From: Alviniconcha marisindica
Taxonomy: Eukaryota; Mollusca; Gastropoda; Provannidae
Length of the DNA: 64,000 nucleotides
Assembly (NCBI GenBank): GCA_018857735.1
Contig: JABMCL010003296.1
Location: forward strand, 185,001-249,000
Reading direction: 5' to 3'
Shown here: positions 25,102 through 39,557 of the stretch, piece by piece
Numbering within the stretch: the stretch's first letter is position 1
How the letters are laid out: every line of letters starts with the position of its first letter
Made by a program: the position numbers and the translations under genes
The notes under the pieces: model-generated
Database searches by the model: none
What the model saw: only the letters and a program-made list of their open reading frames with translations
Told to the model about the DNA's origin: nothing

Positions 25102-25295
25102 AGGTCAGGGGTTGGTTGTGATGGCAGAGGCCGAACGGCGGCTCGGCAAAACGCCGCTCCTGAAGCAGCCAGAGATTGAAGAGGCAGAGGAGGAGGAGCA
25201 GTCCCAGTCTGATGAGGTCTTGGTCAACAGCAGCAGCAGCGATGCCTGTGTCAGCAAGAATGTTTGCCAGGACGACAGGGGACTGGTCAAGCATG
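25102..25295 (+). CDS. R3HDM1/2: Exon 1 (first coding): start codon and acidic N-terminus
   Basis: Acceptor ttttgctgttgcag ends at 25101, ATG at 25121, donor gcatg|gtaagt at 25296. Encodes residues 1-58 plus one base: MAEAERRLGKTPLLKQ, then a Glu-rich run and SSSS. CAG/GAG-rich coding of low complexity. Bases 25102-25120 are 5' UTR if this ATG is used. Confidence 0.85.
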
Positions 25296-28200
25296 GTAAG
25301 TATGGGACAGCGGCACAAGGAAACTAAAAGTTGACGCTGCTGAATCTTTTATTGGCTGATTTAAAATTAAAAAAACTTGTATACCACCCCCAGAGACATC
25401 CACTACCACAACAAGCAGATCAAAAGATGGTGTCACATATTCAGGCATGAAATTTGTCTCCTAAAAGTAGACTCAAAAAGTGGGGGCTTTACCTCTACCA
25501 CGAGAGTATGGATTTTTTGGAGACTAGCTGGCTTGCACACTGGGTCATGTTCTGTAATGCATACGCCAATGCATTTTCGTTTCTTTTTTTCTTAATTTTA
25601 TCGTAGCAGAATCATGGGGTCTTGGCAAGCTTGGAGCCCAGGGTCCTCTGACTTAACCTATTAAGAGCGTTGCGCAATACCTTCAAGGAGGAGAATAGGA
25701 CAGGGGGGAAAAGGAGAAGAAAATTCAAGGGCAAATCACACTCTGAAAATCAATAGAGCATGAAGGAATTACTGGCCTTGGGCCTGCTCACAGTCCACAG
25801 GGGTGCTTGATTGCATCATGCACTCACTGGGCCAGAAGAAGTTTCTAGGCCATGTAAGTTTTTAAAATTGTATTTTTAGCAGAACAGGCAGATTTAAAGG
25901 GGAATTCTGCTAATTAAATAACAATTCCTGTACATGTGAAAAAATCTGCTGGCCCTGACTGCAGTGATTCTGTTGCCCAAACTCCAGACATCGGTTTACA
26001 ACATCCATCCTCCAAGTACTGCCATAACTGGTTATGCCATGTAGGTCTTCAAAAACTCTCAACTACTCTTTCATTGGTGTGAGGAGTATGTTTATAACAG
26101 ACAGCTCAGATTATATCACATGTTTCTTTTAGAACCACTGACAATACTTATACCTGCACAAATTGAAAACCAAAACAGAAATAGGCTGTGTGTGCTGTTA
26201 GTGTTATTGTAAAGCACCCTACACTCCCACCTTGTGCAGTAGATGGGCGCTGTATGAATCCCCATTATTATTATTATAAAAGAAACATGGGATATAATTT
26301 GAGTTATTTGTTACAAAAAACAGAGAGAACTTGTGTTGGCATGATTTATTTTTGGCAGGTGCGTACAGTCCTCCACTAGCAGCCAATGGAGCAGCAGCTA
26401 ACAGTTGTGATGTGCCCGCCACCAGCTCCCCATCCTCAACACAGGCACAGGCGTCTCCGTCTCCGGAGAGACCCCCCAGCGAACGCTCCCTTAAAATGAA
26501 CCACAGCGTAGGTTTCCTTTTCTCTACACATCATTTTGATTATTCTGCTACGAGTATACGTTATCTCTGTGTTTCCATGCCACCGGCTGTTAGGCCTTCT
26601 TTTATGACTGGGTCTCTAAAATGCACAATGATTTTACTTCTTTAGTGAATGTTGTTTGCACAAAGGTGAGATACGCACTGATGAGTTGACATAAGTGTTG
26701 ATGCAGAAGAACTGAAAAAATGGTACTTCATCCTGTCATTGTCACATCCAGGTGTGAAACCTAAGCCGCTGGGTTTACTGACCAGCATATTAGGCAACCA
26801 ACCATGTACTCCCATCGTGTTGTGGTTTTGGTTTACACATAATATGTATATTTATGTGCTCTACTGCAGGTTGCAAGTGGGTGGGTTTGCATTTTTCCTG
26901 CTTTGATTGACTTCAATGAGAAAGTAGTTGTTTGAAACCCTGTTGCTTGCTCAAGTTGCTGCATTAAGCTGTAGATATTCCGGGCGATGAGAAGAGTTCC
27001 TCAGGTCTGGTGTTTCGCAGCCTTTCTGGGGTGTTTGATGTGTAGTTCCGTACGATTGTGACACACTAGATTTTGTGTTTGTACTGCCCAGAAGTCATGT
27101 GCTCAGCCTGCTACACCAAGTGACAAATACGACATAGGGGGGAAAAGAGCAAGAAGGGAAAAAGCGTAATACATTTATGAGCTCAGCAACATGACCACTG
27201 TTATGCAGTTTCTTATCAACCTGTATGTGCTTTTGCAAGTTTGCATTGTTCCCCAGAAGATGACATGCAGTTGTCTGACTCGGACTAGAGTCTAGTCAGA
27301 CTAGTGGAAAACATTAAAAGATTTAAATGTGTGAAAACAACTGGTCTTTTGAATGGCAGTTTAATCATACCATAAAAGTGATGTAAGATACTGAACAGAT
27401 TTACAGTTGTCCTCTTCTCTTTTTTCTTTATCGTTGTGTAAAATTTAAAATGTGTGTATTGAGTGTGCATTTTTTTATTTTAATTATTTTATTTTAGATC
27501 AGTCAGCTTGCCATGATTAAGTAGACATGTCACTGTCAGTGGTTATTAGCGTGTTTTGTTGTTGTTGTTTTGTGTGTGTGTGTGTGTGTTGCTTCTTTTG
27601 GGAGTTCTTGTTTGTTGTTGGGTTTATTTCTTTTGGGTGTCTTGTTTTTGGTTGTTAAACTGCTTTGTACTTTGACATAGTAGCAAGGCTGCAGACTTGC
27701 CTTGTTGCCCGAGGCAGGTAGAAAAGCCTCTAGGTGAGCCAAGGACAGAAAACATCAACCCATCAGGCCAGCCATAATTTTACCTTCTGCAATTATGACC
27801 ACCCAGAATTTATCGAACATTTTGATCACCAGAGGAGAAATCAGAGCAATGTTGTCTGCATGGCAGTGTCATCACCATTTGAACTTGACTAAAAGTAAAA
27901 CTGTGAAAATGAGCCTGAATGTAAAATGGGTGGAAACAAAATGGTAGGGGGACGGATGGGGGACAGGGATAATTCCTTTGGGCCACTTGACATTCACCAG
28001 CCTGGGGGGCTAGCAGAAAATGCTGCAGGCCATAATTCTAATATTAGGATCCCAAAACAGTGTGACAGTTACTAAAAGTACTACTTCCTCACCCCACTAG
28101 CCAATAACATTGAACAGTTATCACACCTATTGGCAAGGGGACCACTGCCTTCTTGTGTACTTTCATTAGGAGCAATTTCGTAGCTTCGTCTGGAGCTGGC

Positions 28201-31200
28201 CACTGTTCCCTAATCACACAGTTTGTGAGGGTGAAGGCTGCCATTTATTGATTCCCTGTCCCGCAACACCAGCTTCTGAGTGCAATCTGCAGAGTGGCGT
28301 GGTGGGGAAACAAAGCTCTCTGTTGGTGTTAAAGTGCATGTACCGCTGTTTTGGACCTACCTTGTAGTGCATCGTGCAACTCCTCTCATCTGACCACCCC
28401 AAAAAAGGAAGCAAGTGCTTTTCAAAGAGAATAGATAATTATTATATGAAGGGAGATGTGTTGAAAAAAAGCATACTTGAAAGAGGGATTGTCCTTATTC
28501 AGGGATTCATGTTGATGGATATATCGTACATTCCATGTCTACACTCCATCTCATACTTCACTCTTCTTCTGACACCAACATGCTGAAAGTCGAACGCAAC
28601 AAGTGCAAGACTCGTGTCTTTCACATTTTCTCTTGCTTTGGATCCAGCATTTAGAATTGAGTCCAACAGACCTTTGACACTGCTCAACTCTGTCATCTTT
28701 AAAACCGAACTGAAAACCTGACTCTTTTTACAGTACTTCTGCTCCAACTAATATCAATACCCAGTTTTCACTACAGTTTTATCTATACCTGTATGTATAA
28801 ATGATTTAAATTTGTTACATTTAAAACCTCTTTTTTATATAGTACTTTTTGTAAATAGCTTTAATAAGAGTTAAGACTGTGCTCTACATATGTATAGAAT
28901 ATTGTGTTTAGGTTAATATGTATCATGTGAGCATCAAAACTATGTCCTGCCATAGACAAAGCAGCAAACATCAACTTTTGACAAACTAGACCATAAGCTG
29001 ACTATGAAACTGTAATGACAGTGTGAGTCTTTCGATTCCCTGCCACTCAGTAGGGCCTGTGATGTCTTTTCCCATGGAGTCACCTTTAAAGTTTGGTCTT
29101 GCTCTTATGTAGTTGGAACAGGCATGGTCCCCTTTAAAATATGGTTGAACTCTTGTAACATGTGGTCCCCTTTAAAATGTGTCCTGACTGTCATAGCAGA
29201 TGTCATTCCCTTTAAACTGTGGTCTTATAACAGACGCAGTCCCCTTTAAACTGTCATCTTACTCGCATAACATATTAACAGACACCATGCCCTTTAAACT
29301 GTGGTCTTACTCTCATAACATAAAGAGTGCCCTTTACACTGCAGTCTTACTCTTAACCCATCAACAGACACAGTGCCCTTTAAATTGTTGTCTTACTCTC
29401 ATAACAGACTTGGTGCCCTTTAAACTATGGCCTTACACTCATGACAGACATGGCCCCCTTTAAATTGTGATCTTGCTGTCATAACACTTAACAAACATGG
29501 TCCCAAACAAAGTGCATCTTACTCTTACACTCAATTATAGCAGATGTGGCCCCCTTTAAAATGTGTCTTATTCTCATAACAGATGTGGTCCCCTTTAAAG
29601 AGTGGTCTTACTGTTCTGATGGATGTGGGCTCCCCTGAGGGTGACCTTTCATCAGGGCTTTCACTGTATTTATAAGCATGGCTTTGAAAGAAATGGTTTG
29701 TTTTGGCTGGATGTTTTATTCAGTATTGAAAAAATAAGTGCACCCAGAACCGGCTTTAGCCTTCAGTTGCTTCACACATTTAGTACTTGTCCTAACTTAA
29801 GTTGGTCATGTTTACTAACACTGTACTACATTGGTCACTGTCTGGTTGGTCACGCCTCAGTTCACAGTGGACCATTTGCAAGCATTTTCTTCAGGACTGT
29901 CATCTCTACTGTACATGATTTTGAAGCCTTGAGTTAACCTTTGTTTGTCAAAAACTTGCAAGCACTGTGTACCCAAAGCACCATCTATATCTATGAAAGG
30001 AGACATTGTTGTGGAGTGTGTTTTTGTTGTTGGAGTTCTGAAAATAGCTCTTTCTGGTCCTGTCGCAATCTCACCAATTAGAGTTTCTGTGTTTGTGTCA
30101 AGTTGTGGCTGCCCAACAAAGCGCTGACCTGAATTTTGGCACAAAACAGTTGTAGAAAATGAATGAAGTGGTGTAACACAGACCAGTTCACACAAATTAA
30201 GTTATGTAGAAATAATATTTGTGTGATTTTCCAAAGAAATCATTTTATTGATAGCTTGTCATCTGGATCTATACAGGATGTGGTACTTGCACATGTATAA
30301 TATACATAAAGATATGACAGTTAACATAAATATATAATATATATACAGACATGGACATTTATGCAACAGTGCCTTTGACAGTGGATTCCATCTCAGTGTA
30401 TGCAAACGACTGGGAGTGTTACATAATGCCTGCACACTGGGTTTAAATTGGGAAGCTCTGTGGCATGATGAAGAGTGAACCCTTTGATAAAATACACAGG
30501 GGTAAAAAAGATTACAGTCAAAAAATATCACTGTATGTAACAGTGTGAAACAGAATGAAGCCTATAGCGCTTGTACAGAATCTGCAAACAAAGAGGTTCA
30601 TATTTACTCGTATGCATGCCAGGTGAGAGTTGCCATATGTAACTCAGGTCTTTGTTGTTGTTGTGTGTGTGACATCTTTCAAGTACTAATTAACTCCCAT
30701 GTTCAGTTCATTGATACTACAGTGTGTAACTGTTAATGTTAGTTTGTTTTTAAATTTTTAATGGTCTGCCAGCTGTTCTGTCATCTTAGGTTTGAATCAG
30801 TCGCACATTCAGAATTCTTCTTTTCCAGTTTGAAACAAATCACCAGATCACAAGTAAAGAACCTGTTCACAGTGCACAACCATGGTCACCTGAGTGCACA
30901 ACCATGGTCACCTGAGTGCACAACCATGGTCACCCGAGTGCACAACCATGGTCACCTGAGTGCACAACCACACAAACTAAATTCTGCCAAAATTTTACAG
31001 TAGTTTTTCTGTTTCACAGCTGATCATTTTGCATTGAAATTTGGGTGCGCGCTTTGGGCGACAGCACATTAGACCCAGGCTTTGTTTTGCAGCCTGTACG
31101 TATGATTGCGTGCAGTCCGTGAGCCAAGGGGCGAACAGTAAATCCATCTGACAAGGGGGGAGAAATGTGACTCAGAATCAATAGACAACAATTTGTGTTT

Positions 31201-33208
31201 GTGCTGCCCTAGCCAGCTTGATTGTGTGTGTGATTGGTGATGTTATTATTTGACACCTGATTCCCCAGACACCAAGGGAGAGGCAGCAAGAGAGAGAAAG
31301 AGGGAGAGGTTGATTTTTATTTCATGTCATTAACCCCGTCCTGGAGAAGTCAGAGTTATAATACCCCCTAATAACGTCTCTCTGTCTCTCACACTTCATC
31401 CCAAGATGACTCTTTAGCGTTAACAGGATGGTAAAACCCAATTACTGGCTCAGTATTCACATTGAAAGTCAACTGTTAATATGCCCAAGTGGCTTCAGTA
31501 CTAGGCTTCAGGTTGAGGCTCAATTGAGCTTGAGGGTCAGGTTGAGGCTGAGATTGAGGTCGAGGCTCAACTGAGCTTGAGGGTCAGGTTGAGGCTGAGA
31601 TTGAGGTTGAGGCTCAATTGAGCTTGAGGGTCAGGTTGAGGCTGATGTTTAGGTTAAGGTTTTCAGTGTGAATTTGAAGTCCATTGTGTCGGGATGAAGA
31701 GTTGACTGTCTAGTCACTCAGCTGAGGGACAGAAAAATAGTTCAGCTTAGGATGGTACTAATGTGATCAGGATATCCACACCGCCACCACCACCACCACC
31801 ACCACCACCACCCCCTCACCATCTCTCAGAAGTTTCATCAGAATTACTTTTGAAACAGTTCCAGTGTTGGCATGTTTGGTGATGGCCCTCTCTGGTCCTT
31901 TCAAGGAAGATGTTTGAGTGCTTCCTCTTTTTATGCCACTCTCCTCAAGATTGCTTGATCAGTGGTGTAATGTCATTTGGTTTGTGCCTACTGCCTGCAT
32001 GTAGAGTCTTGAGCTCCTCAACACTTGAAATCTTCTGAGATGCCAGCTGCTCGTCATGGGTGTTTTTGCCCACCAGTTTATCAGCTTGGCTGTTCCCCTT
32101 GACCATGAGATATCCAGGCAGTGCGTGTCTTCACAGAGACTCCATAGGTGGATGTCAAACATTGACACATGCCATTGTAGGCTTCCTGTTCTAGTTGGCC
32201 GATTCGGTCTGTCTTTGGCAGTTTCCCGTATGTCTCTCACTGGGCTGTTTCCATACAGTACTGAGGGTGTGTCAGCTCCAGGCATATGCACATGAAAGAT
32301 CCTATAGATCCAAGACATCCCCTGGCAAAGCTCTGTGGCATTTCCGCCAGTGCCAGTGGATATGATTTTGACAACTGGCTTCCCACAGACAAAGACACAG
32401 AATTACCCATAGGAAAATATCCAAAGAGACAGCACCACAATTAGTACGGTACAGTTTGTACAAGCAGGTATTGGAGCTGCAGTGTCAGGTAATAGGGCAC
32501 ATAATTACTACAACAAACAGGTAGGCGCATGGAGTTAAAGTAGCCAGTCTGTTTATGCTTGCAGTATGCCTTGCAGTGATGCACAGGATTGTGGGATGTG
32601 TGTATGGTCTGTGTTCTTCAATGGCCTGGTCTTTTGCTGCAGTGCACATTGCAGTGATGCACAGGATTGTGGGATGTGTGTGTGGTCTGTGTTCTTCAGC
32701 GGCCTGGTCTTTTGCTGCAGTGCGCATTGCAGTGATGCACAGGATTGTGGGATGTGTGTGTGGTCTGTGTTCTTCAGCGGCCTGGTCTTTTGCTGCAGTG
32801 CACATTGCAGTGATGCACAGGATTGTGGGATGTGTGGGTGGTCTGTGTTCTTCAGTGGCCTGGTCTTTTGCTGCAGTTTTCATCAAAAGCCAAGCCTCTG
32901 GTCAGGGGTACTGCCATTTGCGATGACAGCGTGCCAACGTCCGTTCTACCAGAGGTCAAGGTCATCACAACCCCAGCACCTGACAGTGACGACAGTCCAT
33001 GTGACTACAACGGTCAGCCCCCGTTGCTTGGACAGGTGATGCATTTACCTTATTTTAATGTCATACATAATATGGTAAAGATGCGTAGCTTCTTTGTTTG
33101 TATGTTGTTGTTGTTTTTGGGGGGGGGGGGATAGCACAACAAATAATAATAATAGATTTATGTCACCCAATCTTGGAACCCAGAGCACATAAGGATATGT
33201 TCATTTCA

Positions 33209-33252
<44 letters not shown>

Positions 33253-36200
33253 TCACTCACTCACTCACTCTACAAATACATGCAAATAAATGTGATCATG
33301 TTTAGTCTGTAGACGGTAGCATTTTCTCAGACTACTGTCTTGGTGATCCAGCATTACATGGTTTGACCCTACAGTTGTGATAATGTTGACTTTGCTTTTC
33401 TTCTGTGTGCAAGGATGGGGCTGGTGGTCGGTCAATGCTGCAGAAAAACGGGTCCATCAGTTCCGATGCTGGCACAAGTAATTGCAGTCTATCGAGGGGT
33501 GAGTTGTTTTTGGTGTGTGTATGTGCATATGTGTGTGTGTGTGTGTGTGTCTGGAGGGGGCATTGGATTGGAGAGGGTGGGTGGGTGCGCCCTTGAAGTG
33601 TGGATGGGTGTGTGTGTGTGCATGTGGTATGTGTGCACTTGTGTTCATACATGTGGTTTATGTCTGTTGATGGGGGTGGGTACATTCTTGTGCTGTGTGT
33701 GTGTGTTGGGGTGGCTGGCTGGGGTGCATGTTTGTGCTATCTGTTAGCATGTGTTCATGCATGTGGTTTATGTATGTGGATGGGTATGTATGCATCCATG
33801 TGATGTCAGTGTGCATTTGTTCATACATGTGGTTTATGTGTGTGGATGGGAGAGGGGGTGCATGCGTACAGTGTCTGTGAGTGTCCATACATGTGGTTTA
33901 TGTGTGTGTATGGGGGAGGGGCTGCATGCATACAGTGTCTGTGAGTGTCCATACATGTGGTTTTGTGTGTGTATGGGGGAGGGGGTGCATGCATACAGTG
34001 TCTGTGAGTGTCCATACATGTGGTTTATGTGTGTGGATGGGGGAGGGGCTGCATGCATACAGTGTCTGTGAGTGTCCATACATGTGGTTTATGTGTGTGG
34101 ATGGGAGAGGGGGTGCATGCATACAGTGTCTGTGAGTGTCCATACATGTGGTTTATGTGTGTGTATGGGGGAGGGGGTGCATGCATACAGTGTCTGTGAG
34201 TGTCCATACATGTGGTTTATGTGTGTGTATGGGGGAGGGGCTGCATGCATACAGTGTCTGTGAGTGTCCATACATGTGGTTTATGTGTGTGTATGGGGGA
34301 GGGGGTGCATGCATACAGTGTTTGTGAGTGTCCATACATGTGGTTTATGTGTGTGGATGGGGGAGGGGGTGCATGCATACGGTGTCTGTGAGTGTCCGTA
34401 TATGTGGTTTACGTATGTTGATGGAGGGATGTGTGCATGCATGAATAGGTGTGGGCATATGTGTGTGTATGCCTATTAATTTTATGAAAGAGCATTTGTG
34501 TGTTCAGTAGAGACAGTTTGAGTGTTTGTATCCATGTGTATAATTATACATATGAGAGAGAGGGGAGAGTGGAGGGAGAGAGAGCATGTGTTTGTGTTTA
34601 GTATTCCTTGTCTTTGTGAACTCCAGGAAGGTAAACAGTGTGTGTCTTTCTTCAGAGTCCAGTATAGAAAAGAATTTCTACAAAGACAGTAGTGGTTGTG
34701 ATCTGGAGGAGTTCATCAAGAAAACGCTGGTCAAGTCCAAGAAAGACAAGCAGATGTTGCTGAGCCTGGAAAGGGACTTCAAAATCTTTGTGGACTCACA
34801 GTAAGTAATTACGATAATGTTGGTGAACGTTTGTCAAGTGCCATATCTCCAAATAAGCCCTAAATGCCCCACAGTGGCAAGTAATAGACAGTGACTACTG
34901 CTAATACACACAATTTACATTAATATAGGGTAACTACAGCACAGTTGTTTGTGTGCAGATATTATTGCCAGTGTTGAGGAAAAAATACCCAGAAAACTAT
35001 TCCCTCCCCCCCCTTACCCCAACATGTATTAATGTGTTATCTAAGTTTGTACTTCGAAAGTGCATTTCACTGACTTCTAAACACTTTGTTTGTATAGTTC
35101 ATTAATCATGATGTCCTTGATAATGATATGTGTGATGTTTCATATTTTGCTGTGCTTTATTACTCCACATGGACAATAAAGTTAATTTATCATTGACATT
35201 GTTGTAGAAGGCTTAGTGATGGATGCTGGTTGTTTTTGTCTGAACAGAGACCAGCACTACCAGTTGGCGGAAATGTGTTCCTACGACAGAATGATCTGCC
35301 ACCGGGTGGCCGCCTTCTATGGCATGGAGCACAACATCGACAAGTCCGGCAAATGCGTCATTGTGTCCAAGACAAAATTCACAAGAATGTAAGTACGGGG
35401 CAGTGCCACTGCATTAGAAGTGAGAATATATCACTAGTGCCCAAAACAGCTGCTGACTGGCCTTCAGGTGTGAGCTGCACTTTTCTCCCCACCTCTCCGT
35501 GAAGTCTACACCAACTGTGTATGAGGCACACTGCATTTGTCTTGCTGCACACCCCACTCCCCTGACCTTTCTTTTGTGTCTGCACAGAGTATGAGGTACA
35601 CAGTGCTCATCTCCCTACCCACCCCACCCCCACTCCTTCAACCCTTCTATTCAGTCTGCACTGAGTATGAGGTACACAGTGCTCATCTCCCTACCCACCC
35701 CACCCCCACTCCTTCAACCCTTCTTTTGAGTCTGCACTGAGTATGAGGTACACAGTGCTCATCTCCCTACCCACCCCACCCCCACTCCTTCAACCCTTCT
35801 TTTGAGTCTGCACTGAGCTACACAGTGCTCATCTCCCTACTCGCCCCACCCCCATGTAGTAGTCAGTATACGCTGTGATTTAACAATGACATAAGTCTCT
35901 AATGACGTAAGTCAAAAATGACGTGAGGATGACCTCAAATGATATACCGTTGGGGGAGTGAGAACGTGGCTGACTGGAAACATGGCGTCCATGTGTTGTC
36001 CAACGCACAGCACATCATATGCCAAATTTGAGGGAATTGTGAAGGGCGTGGAGTCAGCTGGTATTGTGGAACCAACTGCTCTGTTGGTGAGCAACTCTTC
36101 AACCCTTCTTTTAAGTCAGCACTGTGTGTGAGGTATACAGAGCTCATCTCCCTACCTACACCACCCACACTCCTTCAACCCTTCTTTTCAGTGCACTGAG

Positions 36201-38816
36201 TATGAGGTACACAGTGCTCATCTCCCTACCCACCCCACCCCCAATCCTTTAACCCTTCTGTTCAGTCTGCACTGAGTATGAGAGAGAGGCACACAGCTCT
36301 GTTCCCTATGCTAGGAGTGTAACGCTTAGCTCTGTTCTCTACTGCTGTCTACTCTAGGAGTAAGAAGTTTACAGCTCTTGTTCTCTTTGCTGTCTACACT
36401 CGGAAGGTGAGATAGCGCTGTTCTCTACATACTGCTGTCTACTCTAGGAATGGGAGGTGCAAATCTCTGTTCTCTGCCATTGTCTACACTAGAAGTGGGA
36501 GGTGCACATCTCTGTTCTCTACTGCTGTCTACACTAGAAGTAGACCTTTGTTGTGAAGCACATGGCTCTGTTCTCTACACTTTGTGGGTGGGGCACGCAG
36601 CTCTGTTAACTACAGTGTGAATGTGAGGCACATACAGCTCTGTGTGCTGCACTTTCTGTGTGGCACATACAGCTCTATTCTCTGCATTTTGTGTGCTAGG
36701 CATATAGCTCTATTCTCCATGCTTTGTGTGCGAGGCATATAGCTCTGTTCTCCATGCTTTGTGTGAGGCACACAGCTCTGTTCTCTACCCTTTGTGTGTG
36801 AGGCGCACAGCTCTGTTCTCTACCCTTTGTGTGTGAGGCATACAGCTCTGTTCTCTACCCTTTGTGTGTGAGGCACATAGCTCTGTTCTCTACCCTTTGT
36901 GTGTGAGGCACACAGCTCTGTTCTCTACCCTTTGTGTGTGAGGCACACAGCTCTGTTCTCTACCCTTTGTGTGTGAGGCACACAGCTCTGTTCTCTACCC
37001 TTTGTGTGTGAGGCACACAGCTCTGTTCTCTACCCTTTGTGTGTGAGGCACACAGCTCTGTTCTCTACCCTTTGTGTGTGAGGCACACAGCTCTGTTCTC
37101 TACCCTTTGTGTGTGAGGCACACAGCTCTGTTCTCTACCCTTTGTGTGTGAGGCACACAGCTCTGTTCTCTACCCTTTGTGTGTGAGGCACACAGCTCTG
37201 TTTCCCCTGTCTGCAACCTGTCTGTTCTTTCAACACAAACTGAATGCACTGCTGGAGGAAGAAGAACCCATTCATTTCTGCCTTTAAAAAACCTGATGCA
37301 GACAGCACATAAACAATCTGGAAATGAGAGATGAGGGGTACGTAAAAAAAGAAAGTGACAAAAGCCGTTCTAGAACATTCTTGATGCTTTCTCTTTCAGC
37401 CCCACCTTCAACTGTGAGGACTACGTACGAACGGTGGAACCAGCCGACGAGGCGGGTTCTGAAAAGAAACAAATGAGGTTACTGCTAAAGAAACCAGCCA
37501 GCATGGAAGAAAGAGTGAGTTGTCTCTGATGGTTTGGGTTTTGTATGTTTGTTGGTTGATTTTTGGTGGGTTCTTTTTTTGCTGTCTTTTTAATTAGGTT
37601 ATTTTTGGGTGGGTTGTGTTTAATCCTTTCCCTGCCAAAGGCTTTGTACCGCTGGCAAAATCTCCTTTGTAGAACAGTTTGAAAGCAGAAAATGTAGGTG
37701 ATGTGCTATTGCAACACACAAGAATGTCTGAAACTGTGAAAGGTGGGAATTCTTCCATCGAGGTCTTGCTCATTACCTACTGTATAATTGTAACCTTGAG
37801 CTAATTGTCTTAGTGTGTAATGCGAAGGGGTAGGTGCTCAGTTCAGTTTCAGAGCCAGAATAGAAAGCAAGTAAAACTGTGGCACTGAGCATTGTGAAAA
37901 ACAACAGATGCACAGGAAAACTTTAGCTTAGCTAGAGGATGTCTGGAAACTTGCCTGTCTCTCTTCTTTCTCACTCGCATTGACTGTAGTGTTGCGTGTT
38001 GTTTTCATACTTGTTCTGATGACTGTATTGTTGTGTGTTGATTTCATACTTGTCATCAGCACAGGTATGAAACAACACACAACAATAGTCATCAGCATGA
38101 GTATGAAAACAACACACAACAGTACAGTGTTGTTTTCATACTTGTGCTGATGACTGTATTTTTGTGTGTTGATTTCATACTTGTGCTGATGACTGTATTG
38201 TTGTGTGTTGATTTCATACTTGTGCTGATGACTGTATTGTTGTGTGTTGATTTCATACTTGTGCTGATGACTGTATTGTTGTGTGTTGTTTTCATACTCA
38301 TACTGATGACTATTGTTGTGTTTTGTTTTCATACTTGTGCTGATGACTGTATTGTTGTGTGTTGTTTTCATACTTGCTGCTGATGACTGTATTGTTGTGT
38401 GTTGTTTTCATACTTCTGCTGATGACTGTATTGTTGTGTTTTCATACTTCTGCTGATGACTGTATTTTTGTGTGTTGTTTTCATACTTGTGCTGATGACT
38501 GTGTTGTGTGCTGTTTTTATACCTGTGCTGATGACTGTGTTGGGTGTTGTTTTTATACCTGTGCTGATGGCTGTGCTGTTTGTTGTTTTCAGTCAAGAGG
38601 GGGAGATAAAGCCCAGTTCTCTAGTCACCGAACAAAGTCCCTGGAGGAGCGACAGAAAACCTATGAGGAGAAACGAAAAATGATATTTGGGGTAATTTTC
38701 CCTCTGCCTTTTACTTCTGAGACATTTTGTTTGTGAGTGATTCTGTCATGTAAACTAACTTCTTAGTTTCTTTGTTTTACAAAATATGGTTCTTTTTTTT
38801 TCACCTTTCAAACTAC

Positions 38817-38882
<66 letters not shown>

Positions 38883-39520
38883 GTGCCACGCCATAAGAAA
38901 AATAGTAGAGAAACACTTAAACAGAGATCATACATAATTACGTTCTCATGTTGGGGCCTGAAACTGCATGTGTTTCAGAAGAAGCCAAGTACCAAGGACA
39001 TGTTGAAACTGCATGTGCTCTTGTTTTAAAATGGTTATCATACTCATAGCTTGTCAGTCTTATTTACAATACTCTGTGTATGTGTGTGTGTGTGTTTCTA
39101 AAGAAGTATTATTGTTTCATTAGAGCTTATTTGAATTTAAATCTTTACTTCAAGATGCTGTGTGCATTTAATCATTGTTGCTGTGTTAATGTGTTAGACT
39201 ATTGTTTTTTTTTACTGTGAACTGCAAGACCAGTTTCCTGTTAACCATGTACTTTGACAATAGATATTGTGACTGTGAATCTTGATCCTGTTTGGCTGAT
39301 AAGTCTTAGGGTTTTGTGTTGCAGGCTGAGGAAAATGCCCCATCTTATTCTGTGATAGAGTAAGTTTCTCTTTTTGGTTCTGCTGTTAACGCCATGGTAA
39401 AGTGTGCATGTTGTTCTTTCATTGACATGTTTGGTTGGTGTCTCTGTTGAAAATATTTCTCTCTCTCTGTGTCTGTGTCTCTCTCTCGCTCTGTGTGTGT
39501 GTCTCTCTCACTCTCTTCTC

Positions 39521-39557
<37 letters not shown>

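Noticed and set aside
32485..33039. Repeated Cys/His-rich frames across the 78-bp array (both strands)
   Set aside because: The period of 78 is a multiple of three, so any open unit stays open; only the exon from 32877 is supported by phase and homology.
33600..34479. Overlapping 60-120-residue frames on both strands
   Set aside because: Produced by a 64-bp tandem repeat; the frame rotates every unit.
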